DNA of 64,000 bases from Corinectria fuckeliana (taxonomy: Eukaryota > Ascomycota > Sordariomycetes > Hypocreales > Nectriaceae): the NCBI GenBank assembly GCA_019137255.1, contig WPDH01000100.1, positions 310,001 through 374,000 on the forward strand. The letters are read 5' to 3'. Positions 22,674 to 34,591 of this stretch are shown piece by piece; the first letter of the stretch is position 1, and every line of letters begins with the position of its first letter. The notes beneath the pieces were generated by a model. That model was not told the origin of the DNA. It worked only from the letters and a program-made list of their open reading frames with translations, and did no database searches. Made by a program: the position numbers and the translations under genes.

Positions 22674-25600
22674 GGCGAATCGCTTTTGTATGTGGCTTGG
22701 GAAGCGTGTGATTTATGTGATGGGTCCAAAGAGTAGAATGCGGTTTAAAATCATGCCACGACAGAGGAAGACCGGGCGAGAAATATGCTGATGGTGAGGA
22801 TAATGCAGCTAGGAAGGAGTGGTAGACTGTAGCTGTATGTCGGAGAAAGCACGATTGGCAAATTTTTTAGGACCTGTTGTGGCAGGAGCCACACACTAAG
22901 CATCATCAAACAATCAACCTTTCAGACCTAAGTCAAGTTATCAAGGTAGTTGAACTGATGATTTTGGCCTTCAAACTTAGAAGGTCTGTACCTAATTTAG
23001 TACTGAGGCATCAGCGCGCCTCGGTCTAGATATCACTTCTAGCACCAAAGGTTCCCATCCAGTAACGGGGTGTTAGGGTATGATAAAGGATCAGTGAATT
23101 TCAGGATTCAAACCCTGATTGAACTTGGTTCTGGCTCCTTGTTCCAGCACATCTGAGACGCGCTGACCTTCCAACGTTCAGACGCCGAGGGCTTGAGATT
23201 GTTAGGAGTTTGACCACCCTGGCGTAGGCCAATGTTTCATTGCTAGCCTTCCCCGTCGGCTCTGCCAATAAATTGCGCCGCTGTCCTTCATCCCAGGTCG
23301 TCGATCCTGGGCAAGTAGTAATTAGCTGAAATACTGATAGTGTGAGTGTGTCGCGATAGTATTTATGGCTAATCTAGGGTCGTATCCATGACACTGTACG
23401 TAGCAAGTAAGTCCTATAAGTGCTCGTGGCTGTGAGCGTGACGGTGCTTGACTAGGTACTTTGGCCTTGGAGGACCCTGGCCAAACCTCAACTTTTTCTG
23501 GGAGTAGCAAGTAACCTCTCATTGTCCGTGTGCCTGGATGATATGGCGTCTTCGCTGAAAGATATAGTATCTAATGTTGCTTTGGCCAGCCATAGGGTCT
23601 GTCAACCCGACCTGTAATGCACAAGTCACAGCACATAAAAGGCTTCTCTATCATGGCCCCGTCATCTGCTGAATTTTCTTGAAGCAGTGCTGTAGCGAAG
23701 AGTAAGCTATTGTTGAGGCTCGTAGTGACAACTTGCAAGCCTTACAAGGCTAGCTAGCATCTATTGAAACAAGGGAGACCTTGCTAGCTCATGAAGGATT
23801 CAAGCACCCTGCGAGGAATTGGGGGACAGAAAGGCTTCTTGGTCGTCATTCATATCGCGTTTGACTTGTGCGCGCTTCATGGTCATGGACAATGATGAAA
23901 AGGTAGATGATCGTTTCGAGTACCAATAGGAATGATCTTGCGCCAACCCAGGTCTTCCATGATCCAACTTGAGGTTTCGGTGCTATGAAGATTGTCGGGT
24001 CCTAACCTCAAATTGCAAAGGGCTGGCTAGTTGGGCAGGGTATCTTATTGAAAGCTTGCTGGATGTTGGAATAAGGGACGAATGATCGGGGATGTGAGAC
24101 TAGACTTTAATCTATGTAACTGTAAATAGAAGCCCAAAATGTACACAAGGCACTGGATTTCGCTTCGCATCAGATCGAGGGAACCAGCCAGCAAGGTCAG
24201 CAACACACCACAAATACTCCTCCAAACGCACACTGGTCGCCTTGCTCGCCGCTTTCTCCAGCGGCACCGTCGCCCGCAATGTCATCGGAGCCTCGTGCCT
24301 CGATAACCTGTGTGCAGACGGTAGGTAAGCCATCCCCTAATGATAAATTTTTGCCGCTTTCAAGGTATATATTTCTGTATGAAATGGATTTACAATGCAG
24401 CTCTTCTTCAGCCGGGCATGTGAAGCCAAGGGCTTGGAACTAAGAGCAGGGGCATGGTTGCGAAGAGGAGAAATGATCGCCCCTAACGATAATGGCGTCG
24501 TTTCCGGAGCCATTCGACATTTCCGCAATCGACCAATTACGAGCGCCCGTCAAGGGCTTCATCGTCAGTTTAGCATCTGGCGGTACGTACCAACAAACGC
24601 TAAGCGGCGGCTAGAGCTCTGATGTCCCCCGGAGGCATCCAGACTGAGCTAGTAGTGAATGCCGTCACGCCGAGACGCAGTACGACGCAGTACGACGCAG
24701 TACACCGTAGCACCATCCATGTGTGTAGACATTCCGAGGCCGCGACTGCCAAAGGGTTTAAGAAGAGGGAGAGCAAAAAATGCCCGGGCAGGCCGGGACC
24801 TGGAGGATGTCCGTCCGTGTTGATTGGTGGCCCAAGAAACATGAGGGTGTGGCATGTGGGTTCGATATCAACTGGGTTCTGCCTCGGCGTATTGTATTCG
24901 AGTTTCTTCCTGTCGTTTGTCGAATTTAACGGGTGAAAAGGGGCACGTGAAACGGGCGCTGGATGGAAGAGTGCGCGAGGGCGAGAGATAAACTGCTAGT
25001 GCTAGGCGGAAGGAGGAATGCATATGCAATGCGGGCAGGGCAGATCTGATCTGCTTGACTAGCCCCTGGCCGTTGCTGGTCGTTCGTTTGCCTTTGCACT
25101 GCTGCTCGACAGGACGAAACAATCGTCAAGATATTTTTTCGGACGCTTGTTTCGACGCCATGGTCGATAGATTGTCTGTAAATTTTGTGGGACGACGGCG
25201 ACTTGAGTTCTGGAGAAGATGTCCCGTATGTAGTGCGGAACTTTGGATCGGCGGAGTAGGCGGAGGTCCGGAAGTCAACGCGGGTGCGGGTGCGGGTACG
25301 GGCGTGGGCGTGGGCTGGACCACAGGTTGATCAATTTGTTAAGCTGTGAAACTTGGGAAGCGAACAGCCGTGGAGTCGTGGCAAAGCTTGGCTTCGGCGC
25401 CGGCGAGAAAGCTTGTTGCCCGGATGCACCGCAAAGCTAGCCCGGTCGAGCCACGAGGGATGGATGCCAAAGCCAGTCATGTATTCGTTGCGTGGAACGA
25501 AGCTGTCACTTGTCTGCTAGGAGGGCGCTCTTCCGCTCAGCTGAACACGGGGGACAACAGTCGACCTGACGCCTGTGGTTGGCTAGGTGGAGAGGACGCT

Positions 25601-27154
25601 TGCTAAGTTACAACTTGCAGCGGGTGGTGACGCTGGGGAAAGGGTGGAGAGAGAGGAAACAAGTGAGAAGCATTCAGTGGACGGGGACGGAGGCTACTGC
25701 ACTTGGCGCAGAGGCAGTGGAGTTGGCCGAGGACGCTACCGAGGGTTTCCTGCTGCCGTTGCCGTTTCTGGACGATGCTGTGCGCTTCTGCTCGAGGAGG
25801 CTGACAGACCATCTGGGGCCATGATTAACGCGCAATGCATCATGAAGCCTGCGAAGTGGGTGAAGTGGGTGAAGTGTGTGAGGGCGAAGTTCGGAGTTGG
25901 CTTTGCGGCGCCATCTTCTTCCCTCTTTCCTCATTCCTCATTCCTCACAACAGTTTCTAGTTCTCCGGGCCTTCCTTCCTCTTCCTTCTTCCTTATTCCC
26001 TCCTTCCCTCCATCCTTCCTTCCTTCCTTCCTGATACCCATCCTTTCCGATCATCTATCTAAACCTCCAACTAGTACCCCAACTAAGTACCCGGACTTCC
26101 CTTTCGTCAATCGCATCAATCTCATCAATCTCTTTCTTCTCCCTCCCTCCCTACCTACGAATATTGGTCAGCCGATCTTCCAACTAACGAACCGATCCAT
26201 CCGTCGACATATCTCCGTACCGGGCAATTCACCCTTCACAGCCTAGTAGTCTAGCTACTTGGCTCCGTGTCTCGGAAACGAGGCCACTCAACTCGCTCGC
26301 TCACTCGTTCCCCCGCCGCGTACTTCGTACGAAGTATAGTAAAATACGATTCCCGACGGCAGCCAGAATTCGCAGTCAGCAGGCGGCAGCCAGATCCACT
26401 CCTCTTGTTTGCGACGAGCAAGCAGTTGTCCAAGCTAGCAACACAGAAAGGGCTCTTCTCCCGCTACTAGAAAAATATGATAGGTGACAGAACCGCGCTG
26501 TAATAGCAAGGGACCTTCGTTGCCGTCTTCGTTCACGGGCCGACGGGGTGATGCTGGCAGGTGACACGAAATCTTTGGCCAGGGTCTGGATCTTGATTTT
26601 GTTCTAGACTGCGGTCTCTCTTGTTGTTGATTGGGCTTCGTTCCCCTCCTTTTGCGATCACAATTTGTCGACGCCATCTCTCCATACAACAGCAAAGTTC
26701 CCTCACTCCTCCTTCGCCTCAGTCGCGGTCCCATAATCGTCGCTCTTGGACTAAAATCACACCACTTACCGCTCGAGCGGGACCTGCAATCAACTCGATA
26801 TCGGGTTTCGGCCTTGTGCTGAATTGAGGCAGTTCGTGGGACTTCCTCCCCGCTCACAAAAAACAGACAGTCAATATCTGGGGCGCTTTACTCCGGTCCG
26901 CCACAGGTTCGTCATCCTTGCTTCTGTGGTATTTCGCTGAGTCTTTTCGCGGATCCTCCGGCCCTTGCCGTTTGCCTACTCACCAACATTCTTACCTTTA
27001 GGCCCAAATACCAAACTTCTTTCCGTGGTGCTCTCGTGACGCAAACTACGACTCGCTCGATACATCTAACGTATCAACAAGGCTTATAGCCTTCAATTAC
27101 TCGTCGGACCACGATCGCTTTCTCGCCGGCCGGGACTCGATATACTTGCCCACC
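22674..27154. other. 4.5 kb gene-free region
   Basis: No gene is supported. 22674-22860 is the promoter side of the F-box-like gene. Frames of 60-80 codons occur throughout on both strands with no similarity I can name. A perfect decamer triplet lies at 24674-24703. From about 25910 to 26160 the plus strand is strongly pyrimidine-rich (CTTCC repeats), like a long leader, and the region up to 27154 may be promoter and 5' UTR of the next gene. Confidence 0.5.
24674..24703. repeat. three perfect copies of a 10 bp unit (GACGCAGTAC)
   Basis: The unit GACGCAGTAC is repeated three times head to tail with no mismatch, inside non-coding sequence. It may be a local slippage product or a protein-binding array; nothing in the sequence decides. 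Confidence 0.85.
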
Positions 27155-27472
27155 ATGTGTCGCATGGTCGTTTTCGCGGGCGCATGCACACGCTGCGGCG
27201 ATGCGCAAACATGGACCGACCTCACACAAGAACTCTCATGTCTCGAGGCAAAGAACGCCGGCGGTTTTGGGGAGTGCTCCCGCGGCATATTGGTTGAGGA
27301 ACATGACTTTGATCAAGAGTGCCAGACCTGTACCGAGGAGGACGAAGGCATTGGCGACCTCGACGAAGGCTTAGAAGCAGACGAGGACGAAATTCTCGTC
27401 CAGGGAACTAAGAGGAATGCCGCTGAAGAGCAAGAGATCGAAAGTACCGAGACTAAGAAGCAAAAGACTTGA
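27155..27472 (+). CDS. Cys-rich Met-Cys family protein C with acidic tail
   Basis: Frame of 105 aa beginning Met-Cys-Arg-Met-Val-Val, start context CACCATG. Cysteines are at 2, 11, 14, 29, 41, 56 and 59. The Cys2/Cys11 positions and the Glu-Cys-x2-Cys knuckle (55-59) match the two small proteins at 13-14.7 kb, with Cys11-x2-Cys14 in place of Cys-Gly-His. After residue 60 the tail is highly acidic (Glu/Asp) and ends with a Lys-Lys-Gln-Lys stretch that could be a nuclear signal. This suggests a small zinc-binding protein with an acidic tail; no function is known. It is preceded by a long gene-free region and followed by a 25 bp tandem repeat. Confidence 0.65.
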   Translation: MCRMVVFAGACTRCGDAQTWTDLTQELSCLEAKNAGGFGECSRGILVEEHDFDQECQTCTEEDEGIGDLDEGLEADEDEILVQGTKRNAAEEQEIESTETKKQKT

Positions 27473-27487
27473 CGGAATACCTACTGC

Positions 27488-27543
27488 GGCTGGTGTATGT
27501 TTACGAGTAGCGGGCTGGTGTATGTTTACGAGTAGCGGGCTGG
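27488..27543. repeat. 25 bp tandem repeat, about 2.2 copies
   Basis: The unit beginning GGCTGGTGTATG is present twice without mismatch plus a partial third copy. It begins 15 bp after the stop codon of the Cys-rich gene C, so it lies in its 3' UTR. Confidence 0.9.
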
Positions 27544-28014
27544 CTTTTGCAAGCTACATGGAGTCGTGCTTTTCCTGCACGGGTTTTTGACGGCGTTTAT
27601 GTGATCGGGTTGTTGGACTATCTAGCCTGGAAGCCGTCAATCGAAGCTGACGGTTGGTGGCAAGTTTGATTGATGTTGGCGGGCTGGGCTTTGGTAGGCG
27701 TGCTTGGGGATTGTACACTGTGTGTTTATGACAACGATACGTGCTCACGACATTAACGGAGTCGGGAAGATGATACTTGGATACGGAAGGAATTCTCGAG
27801 CTATCGAGGAAAATGGGACGAGAACGAGACGGTTCATATTCCTCGGGTTTTCGAGACCGGCTCAATGAACGAACAATCATGATATCAAACTAGGAGTGGT
27901 TCTCTCTGACAGCTCCTGCAACACCCTCCCCTGCAACACCCTCCCGGCATCTGAGTATAAGCCAAAGCTAAGATGACGAGGCTCTCACGCATAACGATAT
28001 TCGACAACTCTTCC
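27544..28014. other. spacer between gene C and the DUF829 pseudogene
   Basis: No gene recognised. It holds the likely 3' UTR of gene C and the 3' flank of the pseudogene. A CCCTGCAACACC string is duplicated at about 27919-27945. Confidence 0.5.
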
Positions 28015-28700
28015 CTACTCACTGCCCTCCCGTGTTTCCTCGACAGCCCCCCAGTATTGTTCCGCCCCGCTCTCACCTGAGAAACATGCTGCCCTCGTTC
28101 AAACTTCTCCATCCTCACTACCGCACCTCTTCCTTTGGCCTCCTTCGCATGCGCCTCGACGTGATTCCACCCTACGGTCTTATCCGCCGTCCCGTACGCA
28201 TACGTTCGCCGCACTTCTCGTGATAAGAAGAGCGGCGAGTCGAGCATTGCTGCGTTGACTTCCAGCAGTCCCTGGTGACCTCCGGGAACAAAAGGCAACC
28301 GCATCAATGCCACGATGATACGGGCGAATGGCCACGCCCACCCGGGCATGCACGTGGCGACGAAGTGGTAGCTACGTTTGTAGTTCTAGAACCTCGGCCG
28401 GGAACGAGTCCATGAACACAGCATACCGTGGGATAGACTGTTCGCTGCCCAGCTCGGAAAGCCCACAAGTCCCACAGGGTCCTGGCGGAAGGCAGCCCCG
28501 CCGTTGGAGAACATGTGCACCAGGAACTGCGGCTCTTGGTCCCGCGAGCGTCCATCCCAGCTCAGAACCATGACGAGGCGAGGGTTTCGCTTGCTATGGG
28601 GACGCCTCCGCGGCGCCTGGGTCGAAGCAGGCGACGACGACTTCGTCAATGGGGGGGGACCTATCTGTGGAAGCCATGGGTTTTGAGACGAAAACAGCTC
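28015..28700 (-). pseudogene. decayed DUF829/TMEM53-family gene
   Basis: Fragments of a DUF829 (TMEM53-like, alpha/beta-hydrolase fold) protein are found in three different minus-strand frames in the right order. First comes a Pro-rich start with PPLTKSS and RLVMVLSWDG, then LVHMFSNGGA. The next frame reads RTLWDLWAF and GLVPGRGSRTTN (in place of the usual Asp-Ser-x-Pro-Gly-Arg). A third frame carries PGWAWPFARI, EVRRTYAYGTADKTVGWNHVEAHA and HVSQVR, and after another shift AEQYWGAVEETREGSE ends at a stop (28015-28017). The stretch normally found between the WxGA strand and the SNGGA motif is missing. At least three frameshifts and one internal deletion make a working protein unlikely. Family members sit at nuclear or other membranes with unknown activity. 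No sequence is restored here. Confidence 0.65.
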
Positions 28701-29569
28701 CCACACACCCAGAATGATAAAGGGGCAGACAGGAGTAAACGAGGAGTTTGAGGTCGGCGTGTGCTGCTTCATCCATGGCCTATCCGTGCTAGCTAGCTGG
28801 GCCTAACCATTACAGACGAGGACATGTTAACTGACATGCTGATGATACTTGGGCCTTTGCCAATATCAACACCTGACTCGTGGCTGACTCTTTGTCTCTC
28901 GAAGCTTATGTAAATAGTTTGGTTTCTATTGCTTAAGCCATCGTTCTTTCCCATGGGTGGCATTGCGAGACTTCAAGCTCTTGTTAGATGTGTACTTCGT
29001 TGACTGCACGCAGCTTTCCCGTCTCACTTAGCCTTACCATTGATATCACAGCGTACAAGCTGTAGATGCGGGATCAGCGAGAAACGAGGTACATCTCTGC
29101 GTGGTTGAGAGCATTGTATCGTCGTATCATTCGGTAGATAGGTAGGTAACTAGAACCATATCCACCATTCCAACGTTGAGCCAAAAAGTAACAACACAAG
29201 GCAACCGTGCTCTTGCACATAGTTGTCCCATTTCTTTTCGATCGTACTAATCGTCGCAGCTATTTTACAGCCTAAACCGTTCCTGGTTGCCTATAATGGA
29301 AACAGAAAAAGTGTAAGGCTTGCTTGCCTCCGGGGTTTCTTTCAAGGCCCTTAGACCCCCAAGTTTTAGTTTCGTATTTCATTTGATGCCCAGCTTGGTC
29401 GTACTCCGTATCCTTGCTCGTTTCGTTCGTAAACTCGTCGTTTTTCATGACCCATCCTCTGCGCCGACGGTTGCGTCCTGTGCGCAACCGAGGTGATCCC
29501 TTATGTACTATGTGCTTATATGCCTGGTCGAGTGCTTCGTGTTCGTTCCGTTTTTCTCTCAAATTTGAC
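28701..29569. other. spacer between the pseudogene and the PFK2 gene
   Basis: No gene recognised; the right part is the 3' side of the kinase/phosphatase gene. The left part may include remains of the pseudogene's first exon. Confidence 0.5.
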
Positions 29570-31130
29570 CTAAAGACCCTCTGGAGCAGGGTTCTCGTGC
29601 TTGGCTGTGCTGCCTTTGCCTCTCCAGGTGCTGACGGCGGGGATATGGGCCTCGTAGCGTACCTCCTCCGTCCCGTATGCTCCCGGGGTTAGCTTGATGA
29701 GCGTATGCAGAGGGACATTCATCCAGGGGCTCTTGGTCTGGTCCTTCTTCATAAAGTAGGCATATACGCATCGCAAGACCGCCTGATGGGTGACAATCAG
29801 GATGTCCTCGCTACGTTCTAGCTCCATGATGATAGGCTCAAGACGGATCACTACGTCGCGATATGACTCTCCACCGCGGTAGCGGTAGTTGTACTTGTCC
29901 TCGTCCCGGGCGGCGAAGTCGTCGGGATATCGGTCCTTGATTTCCTGATACGTAAGGCCGTCGCAGACACCGGAGTCAAGCTCGTCTAGGGCCTTCCACT
30001 GGAGCTGGTTGTAGTGCTGGGGGAGGAAACGAGCAGTGGCAATGGTTCGTCTCAAGGTCGAGGTCCAGACTGTGAGTGGTCGGTCGTCCTGAAGAGCGTG
30101 TTAGTATCCTCGGCAAAGCGAGAGCTCATGAGAATTGACATACACCAACGGATTTGCGGACTAGCTCGGGAAGCTTCCTGGCATATTGCTCTCCACGGGG
30201 GGAGAGGAGGGTATCGCCACCGATTCTTCCGTCTAGGTTGTATAGAGACTCGCCGTGCTGTAGTCCAGTTAATATCGATTGTGGCTAAACCGGGGGAAGA
30301 AAATGTCACCCTCGATAGCCAAACGGAGCGGGGCCGAATGTGCAGATTCATGAGATAGTAGACGATTCGACTCTGCAGGTAGTCCCGAATGCGACTGATA
30401 ATGACCTGCTTGCCCACATCCATGATCTTGAGGTAGGTCAAGTCAGACTCATCGCCATCAGCATCAATGGTGCAGTAGACCTTTTCGTAGTTGCGGATGC
30501 GGTTACGGAAGTCGAGGGCGGCCGTCTCAGGGTCCTGGCCACGATAATCTGGGCTGGTGGTCTTGACGTCACGGATATTGGCCATGATAAGCTCTTCATC
30601 GTCGCACTTGCTCTCCACGAACATGACATTAACACCGTGGGCCTCGCAAGTCTCCTTGACCCATTTCCTTCGTTCCTGGGTCGAGTTCGTAGCGTCGAAG
30701 ATGCCGACGACACCGCCGGTACTAAACCAGGCGAGCATGTCGGCGATGGCGGCCTCGGCGGCGGCCCGGCGCTTGCGCTCGCCCTCGGGATTGTTGGTGT
30801 CGAAGAAGTCAGCCGTGGGTTGGGGGGCATCGTTGCGCCGATAGTTTCCGACGTTGAAGGTCTGGGCTGGGATCGAGAGCCATTGCAGGTAGCGTTGCGC
30901 TGTATAGACACAAATAAGTCAGCCAAGATGTCGCATGTAGAACGGCTGGACCAAGGGTGCGGGCGAAGGGGAGCTGATGGATGAATAGACGCGGGGCAGG
31001 ACAAGAGAGTAGAGCAACACTTACCTCGCTGTGCTATGTAACTCTTGCCTCTCGCGGGAAGTCCCACCATGACGACACAGATCTTGGTGTCTTCAACCTG
31101 GACACCAACGCCATTTGTTCGGGATGGCAT
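29570..31130 (-). CDS. 6-phosphofructo-2-kinase/fructose-2,6-bisphosphatase
   Basis: Four exons: 31130-31025, 30899-30310, 30257-30144 and 30088-29570; introns 125, 52 and 55 bp; 442 aa. The kinase half has the Walker A loop VGLPARGKSYIAQR (about 23-36) and FNVGNYRR; the phosphatase half begins at the exon 3 junction with Arg-His-Gly-Glu-Ser (232-236; His233 is the phospho-acceptor of this family) and later has DELDSGVCDGLTY, YRYRGGESY and the second catalytic His in ILIVTHQAVLR. The enzyme makes and breaks fructose 2,6-bisphosphate, the allosteric signal for glycolysis versus gluconeogenesis, in the cytosol. Both active centres look intact, unlike some yeast paralogues that lost the phosphatase. 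The N-terminal regulatory region is very short (about 18 residues), so phosphorylation control from there is unlikely. Confidence 0.93.
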
Positions 31131-31438
31131 CTTTGCGGCGTTGGATGCTATTGAGCGACGACGAGATCAACGAGGCTGGAAAGGTGCAAGAGAAGGGTTC
31201 TCCAATACTGCAGAGACATGAATCGGAAGGATTAGCCTCTGTCACTGGTCAATGGTCTGCAGGAGCAGTTGTGACAGGCCCAGATCGAGTAAGCCTTTCG
31301 GCAGCTTCAAGTTCCCACGGCGGGAGCGGGGGGGGAAGGAGCGAGCTGAGGGTTCCTGAGAGGTCACAACTGCGAACAGCCGAACAGTCAAGACAAGGCA
31401 ATCGGAGAAGTGTGGGGTTGGGCCGAGGGAAAGTTGTT

Positions 31439-31472
<34 letters not shown>

Positions 31473-34400
31473 AGACTCTACTGTGAGTGCGTGCAGCAAT
31501 GTGCGAGCGTGAGCGTTTGAGTGTGTGCGACGACGCCTCCTTCCGGGTCCGATGATTCGGCAGTCGATCGAGTTGGTCAGTCAATCGGACGAACGAGCAA
31601 TGAATCAAACAGTGGCGGGAAACGACTGCGCTTGTGCGATGGTCGGTTGGGCGGGCTTCTGGGGTGGCGATGGCTCTATTCGTCAAGTTGCCGCTGTCGC
31701 TGCTGCACTGTGATCGGATGCGGAAGCCGAAGAGGCGAGGCGAGGCAAGGCAGGGTAAAGTAGGTAGGTAAGCAGAGAGGGGCCAGGCGATCCAACGGGA
31801 TGTGTACGCGTGAGTTGCCAAGACCGGGCAAAAGGGATCCGACACAAGGCGAGCTGCTGGCGACGGAGACGAAAGGCGGGGTGGAAGTGAGTACTAGTAG
31901 TAGTAGCGGATGGATGGGTGAGAGGGCGTGTGCAGTACGGATGAAGAGGGAGAGAGGTTGAGAGGTGAGAAAAGGGAGGGAAGCAAGAACGACAGGAAGA
32001 GGGATAGGAATTGAGAGTCCGTCTAGGAGTCGGTCCGTAGATAGTGATTGGGTCAAATCAATCAGCCAGTCGGTCAGTCAGTCATTCAGTCAGTCGTTTA
32101 GTCGTCGGTCCGTATGAGAAAGATATGGAGAGCTCCAGCAGAAACAAAATCAAGCAAAAAGAACACGCGAAAAGCACCCGACCCGACGGCAGTGGACAAG
32201 AGCAAGTCGCGGACTCGCGGCTCCATCTGATTCATGACGATGGAAACGGATGGATGACCAACGCGGACCAATCCCAGCCTGTTGCAGCCCGCCGAAGCCT
32301 GCAAGCCCGCCCAAATGCCCGCGACGGCAATCCACCGGAGCGGTCCACACCCCGCTCTGGGAGCTCCGATGGGACCTCGGAGGCTCAGACCCGTTCTGCG
32401 AGACCTGTGAGAGGCCCTAACAAAAGAACAAAAGAGGTCAAGGTAGTCAACGTCAAGGCCCTGAAAAGCTCGGGGGTCCAGGTGGACAACGACGGATGGA
32501 TGGATCCACGAGCTCCATCTCGCCGCCAGTTGCCCTCCAAGCTCCCCATCGAGCGCCCTGGACTCCCTGGAATTGGATGTCTTTAGGTAATGGTAGTAGC
32601 AGGGCAGCTTCCCCAGCACCCCGCCCGCACCCCTCTACCCCCCCTATCCCGGGCCTCCCTCCCCTCACTCACCTCCATCTCACCTCACCTGGGGCTCCAG
32701 CACACCCCAGCACCCCAGCACTCCTCCCGAGCCCCTCATTCTCCTCCGGCATGCCTTCCAGCTCAATCTGTCCTGCATTCGCGATTCCTGATCCTCCCCT
32801 CCACATTGCTTTTTTTCTGCCGAGGGTGGGGCGTGAGCCGTGAGCCATTGTCAGTGTCCCAGCTGTCCAGCCCTGTGTGCGTTCGCCGGCGGCTGTCAGC
32901 TACCTCCGAATCCTCCCGGTCTAAACTTCACCACCGAGATGCCAGACCAGACGTTGCACACTTTGTACGAATAGGACCACGTTTGCAGGGAAATTTCCGC
33001 ATTGGATACTGCGGAATGGGCTCCTCCCAGGTGATTGCATTCGTCCCCGGTCCGGACCACGGCGGCCACCCCAGCCACAAGAAACCCAGCACATCTCAGG
33101 CCAGTCTCGTGTTCTGCCCATTTCCCGGTTCTCATCCATACTTCTGCGATCCTGAGAGAACCCGCCCACGAGACCCTTTTCCCCTCCGGCTCCGTCCGAG
33201 TTGGCACCATTCCCGCCTCCGTCGTGTCATTATCCCCCCCATCCGTCCACAATGCCTGCGCGGCATCTTGTCTCGTCTCCGGGGATGCAATGCACTGCCG
33301 GACAGGTATCGTGACAAGAGCCCATCATCATGGCCAATCTCGTTGGTGGTCATCATATCTGGCCCACGCTGTTGTCGACCGATGCGTGCAGTGATACGTG
33401 CAGCTAACCCGGAACGCGAATGGCCCATCTGACTCCCGGCTGCAAGGTCAGGGAGCTGTTCCCTGGCGATCATGTTCCTCGTGCTCGCTCTCTCGCTCTC
33501 CCCGGGTTCCCCTTTCGCTCGAGTCTTGTGTGTCGGTGACCGAGCCAGCAAGTGGCCTTTGCCTAGGTATCCAGCTCCAGGGACGTGGGTCTATGCCCTC
33601 CACGCCTGCCCGCACCCAACATCGTCCTCACACCGCCATGCGGCACGAAGAGGTTCACCTCGGCGGGCGTCGACAGCGGATGGATCTATAGTCTAGGCAA
33701 CAGCCGACTTCGCCTGCTTGAGAAGGAACCGGCTGAAGGAAACGTCGCCCCGGAGAATTTTGGGTTGGCAGCGGGAAACGGCCGTCACTTTACTGAAGCT
33801 CCCAGTATTGTCGCGGACCCTGGCCATGGCCGTCTACGGCCGCCCTGATTCGAGGCCTCCCGTGTCAAAATCTGTACTACCTGCGCCTTATCATTGCGAT
33901 GTAAGTCGCAACTGAAGTTCACTTCGCCGCATGTTTGGACGAACAACTGTTCTAGAAGTGCCGTGAACAGCTTTAGTGCTCTCCATACAGAGCACTTGAC
34001 AGCACTTAGATGATCCCGCCCAAGGCCGTAATGCGATGCATCAATGAAATGAATCCATACATCACTACTAGTATGGGATAGGAATATAGGTCCAACCGGC
34101 GGCAACCTGACTGACCTACCTAGGTAGTCAACAGATGTTTGCTGGCAGGGCAGGAGAGGGCCTGTTATCGAAATAAGCCTGGCCTCATGATCCATATCTC
34201 CTGTCACAGTGATGCACTCCGTCCGGTTGCAGCTTCCCCGTGGGCAAGAAGAGCTCCCACCGGGCAAGAGCAAATCGAATTACACCGATAAGCCTATTGT
34301 ACCTTCCCGCGGCATGGAAATTCACTTGCCGGCCTCACCGAGGTAGACTATCTTAAATATCTCAAGATCACCTCCAGCATCAGCTGCTTTTTGCATCAAA

Positions 34401-34591
34401 TCACATGAACCACGACGTCACGATCGAAATCCACAGCTGCTTGTGACTATCTCGCTCCCTTCTAGCCTTGTAGCCTGTTCAATCCCGGGCTCCCCGAGAA
34501 CTCAGTCTCACGACACCTCTTCGTCCCAGCATCATACCACGGCAATGCGCAAACTTCGGCGCAGTTCAGGCAGATGACGCATGCTCATCCC
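31131..34591. other. 3.5 kb promoter/spacer upstream of the PFK2 gene
   Basis: No gene supported. It contains a (TG)13 tract and a cluster of CAGT-type short repeats near 32062-32100. A plus frame at 32044-32586 and minus frames around 32900-33550 have low-complexity, non-conserved translations. The right end holds the 3' side of the protease gene. Confidence 0.5.
31439..31464. repeat. (TG)13 dinucleotide microsatellite
   Basis: Uninterrupted TG repeat of 26 bases about 310 bp upstream of the PFK2 start, on the promoter side. Confidence 0.95.

Noticed and set aside
23085..23190. tRNA-like B-box on the minus strand (GGTTTGAATCC)
   Set aside because: The T-stem does not pair in a proper 5 bp/7-base loop form and no acceptor stem or anticodon arm could be found.
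32044..32586. Plus-strand frame of 180 codons upstream of the PFK2 gene
   Set aside because: Low-complexity translation starting in CAGT repeats; no similarity seen.
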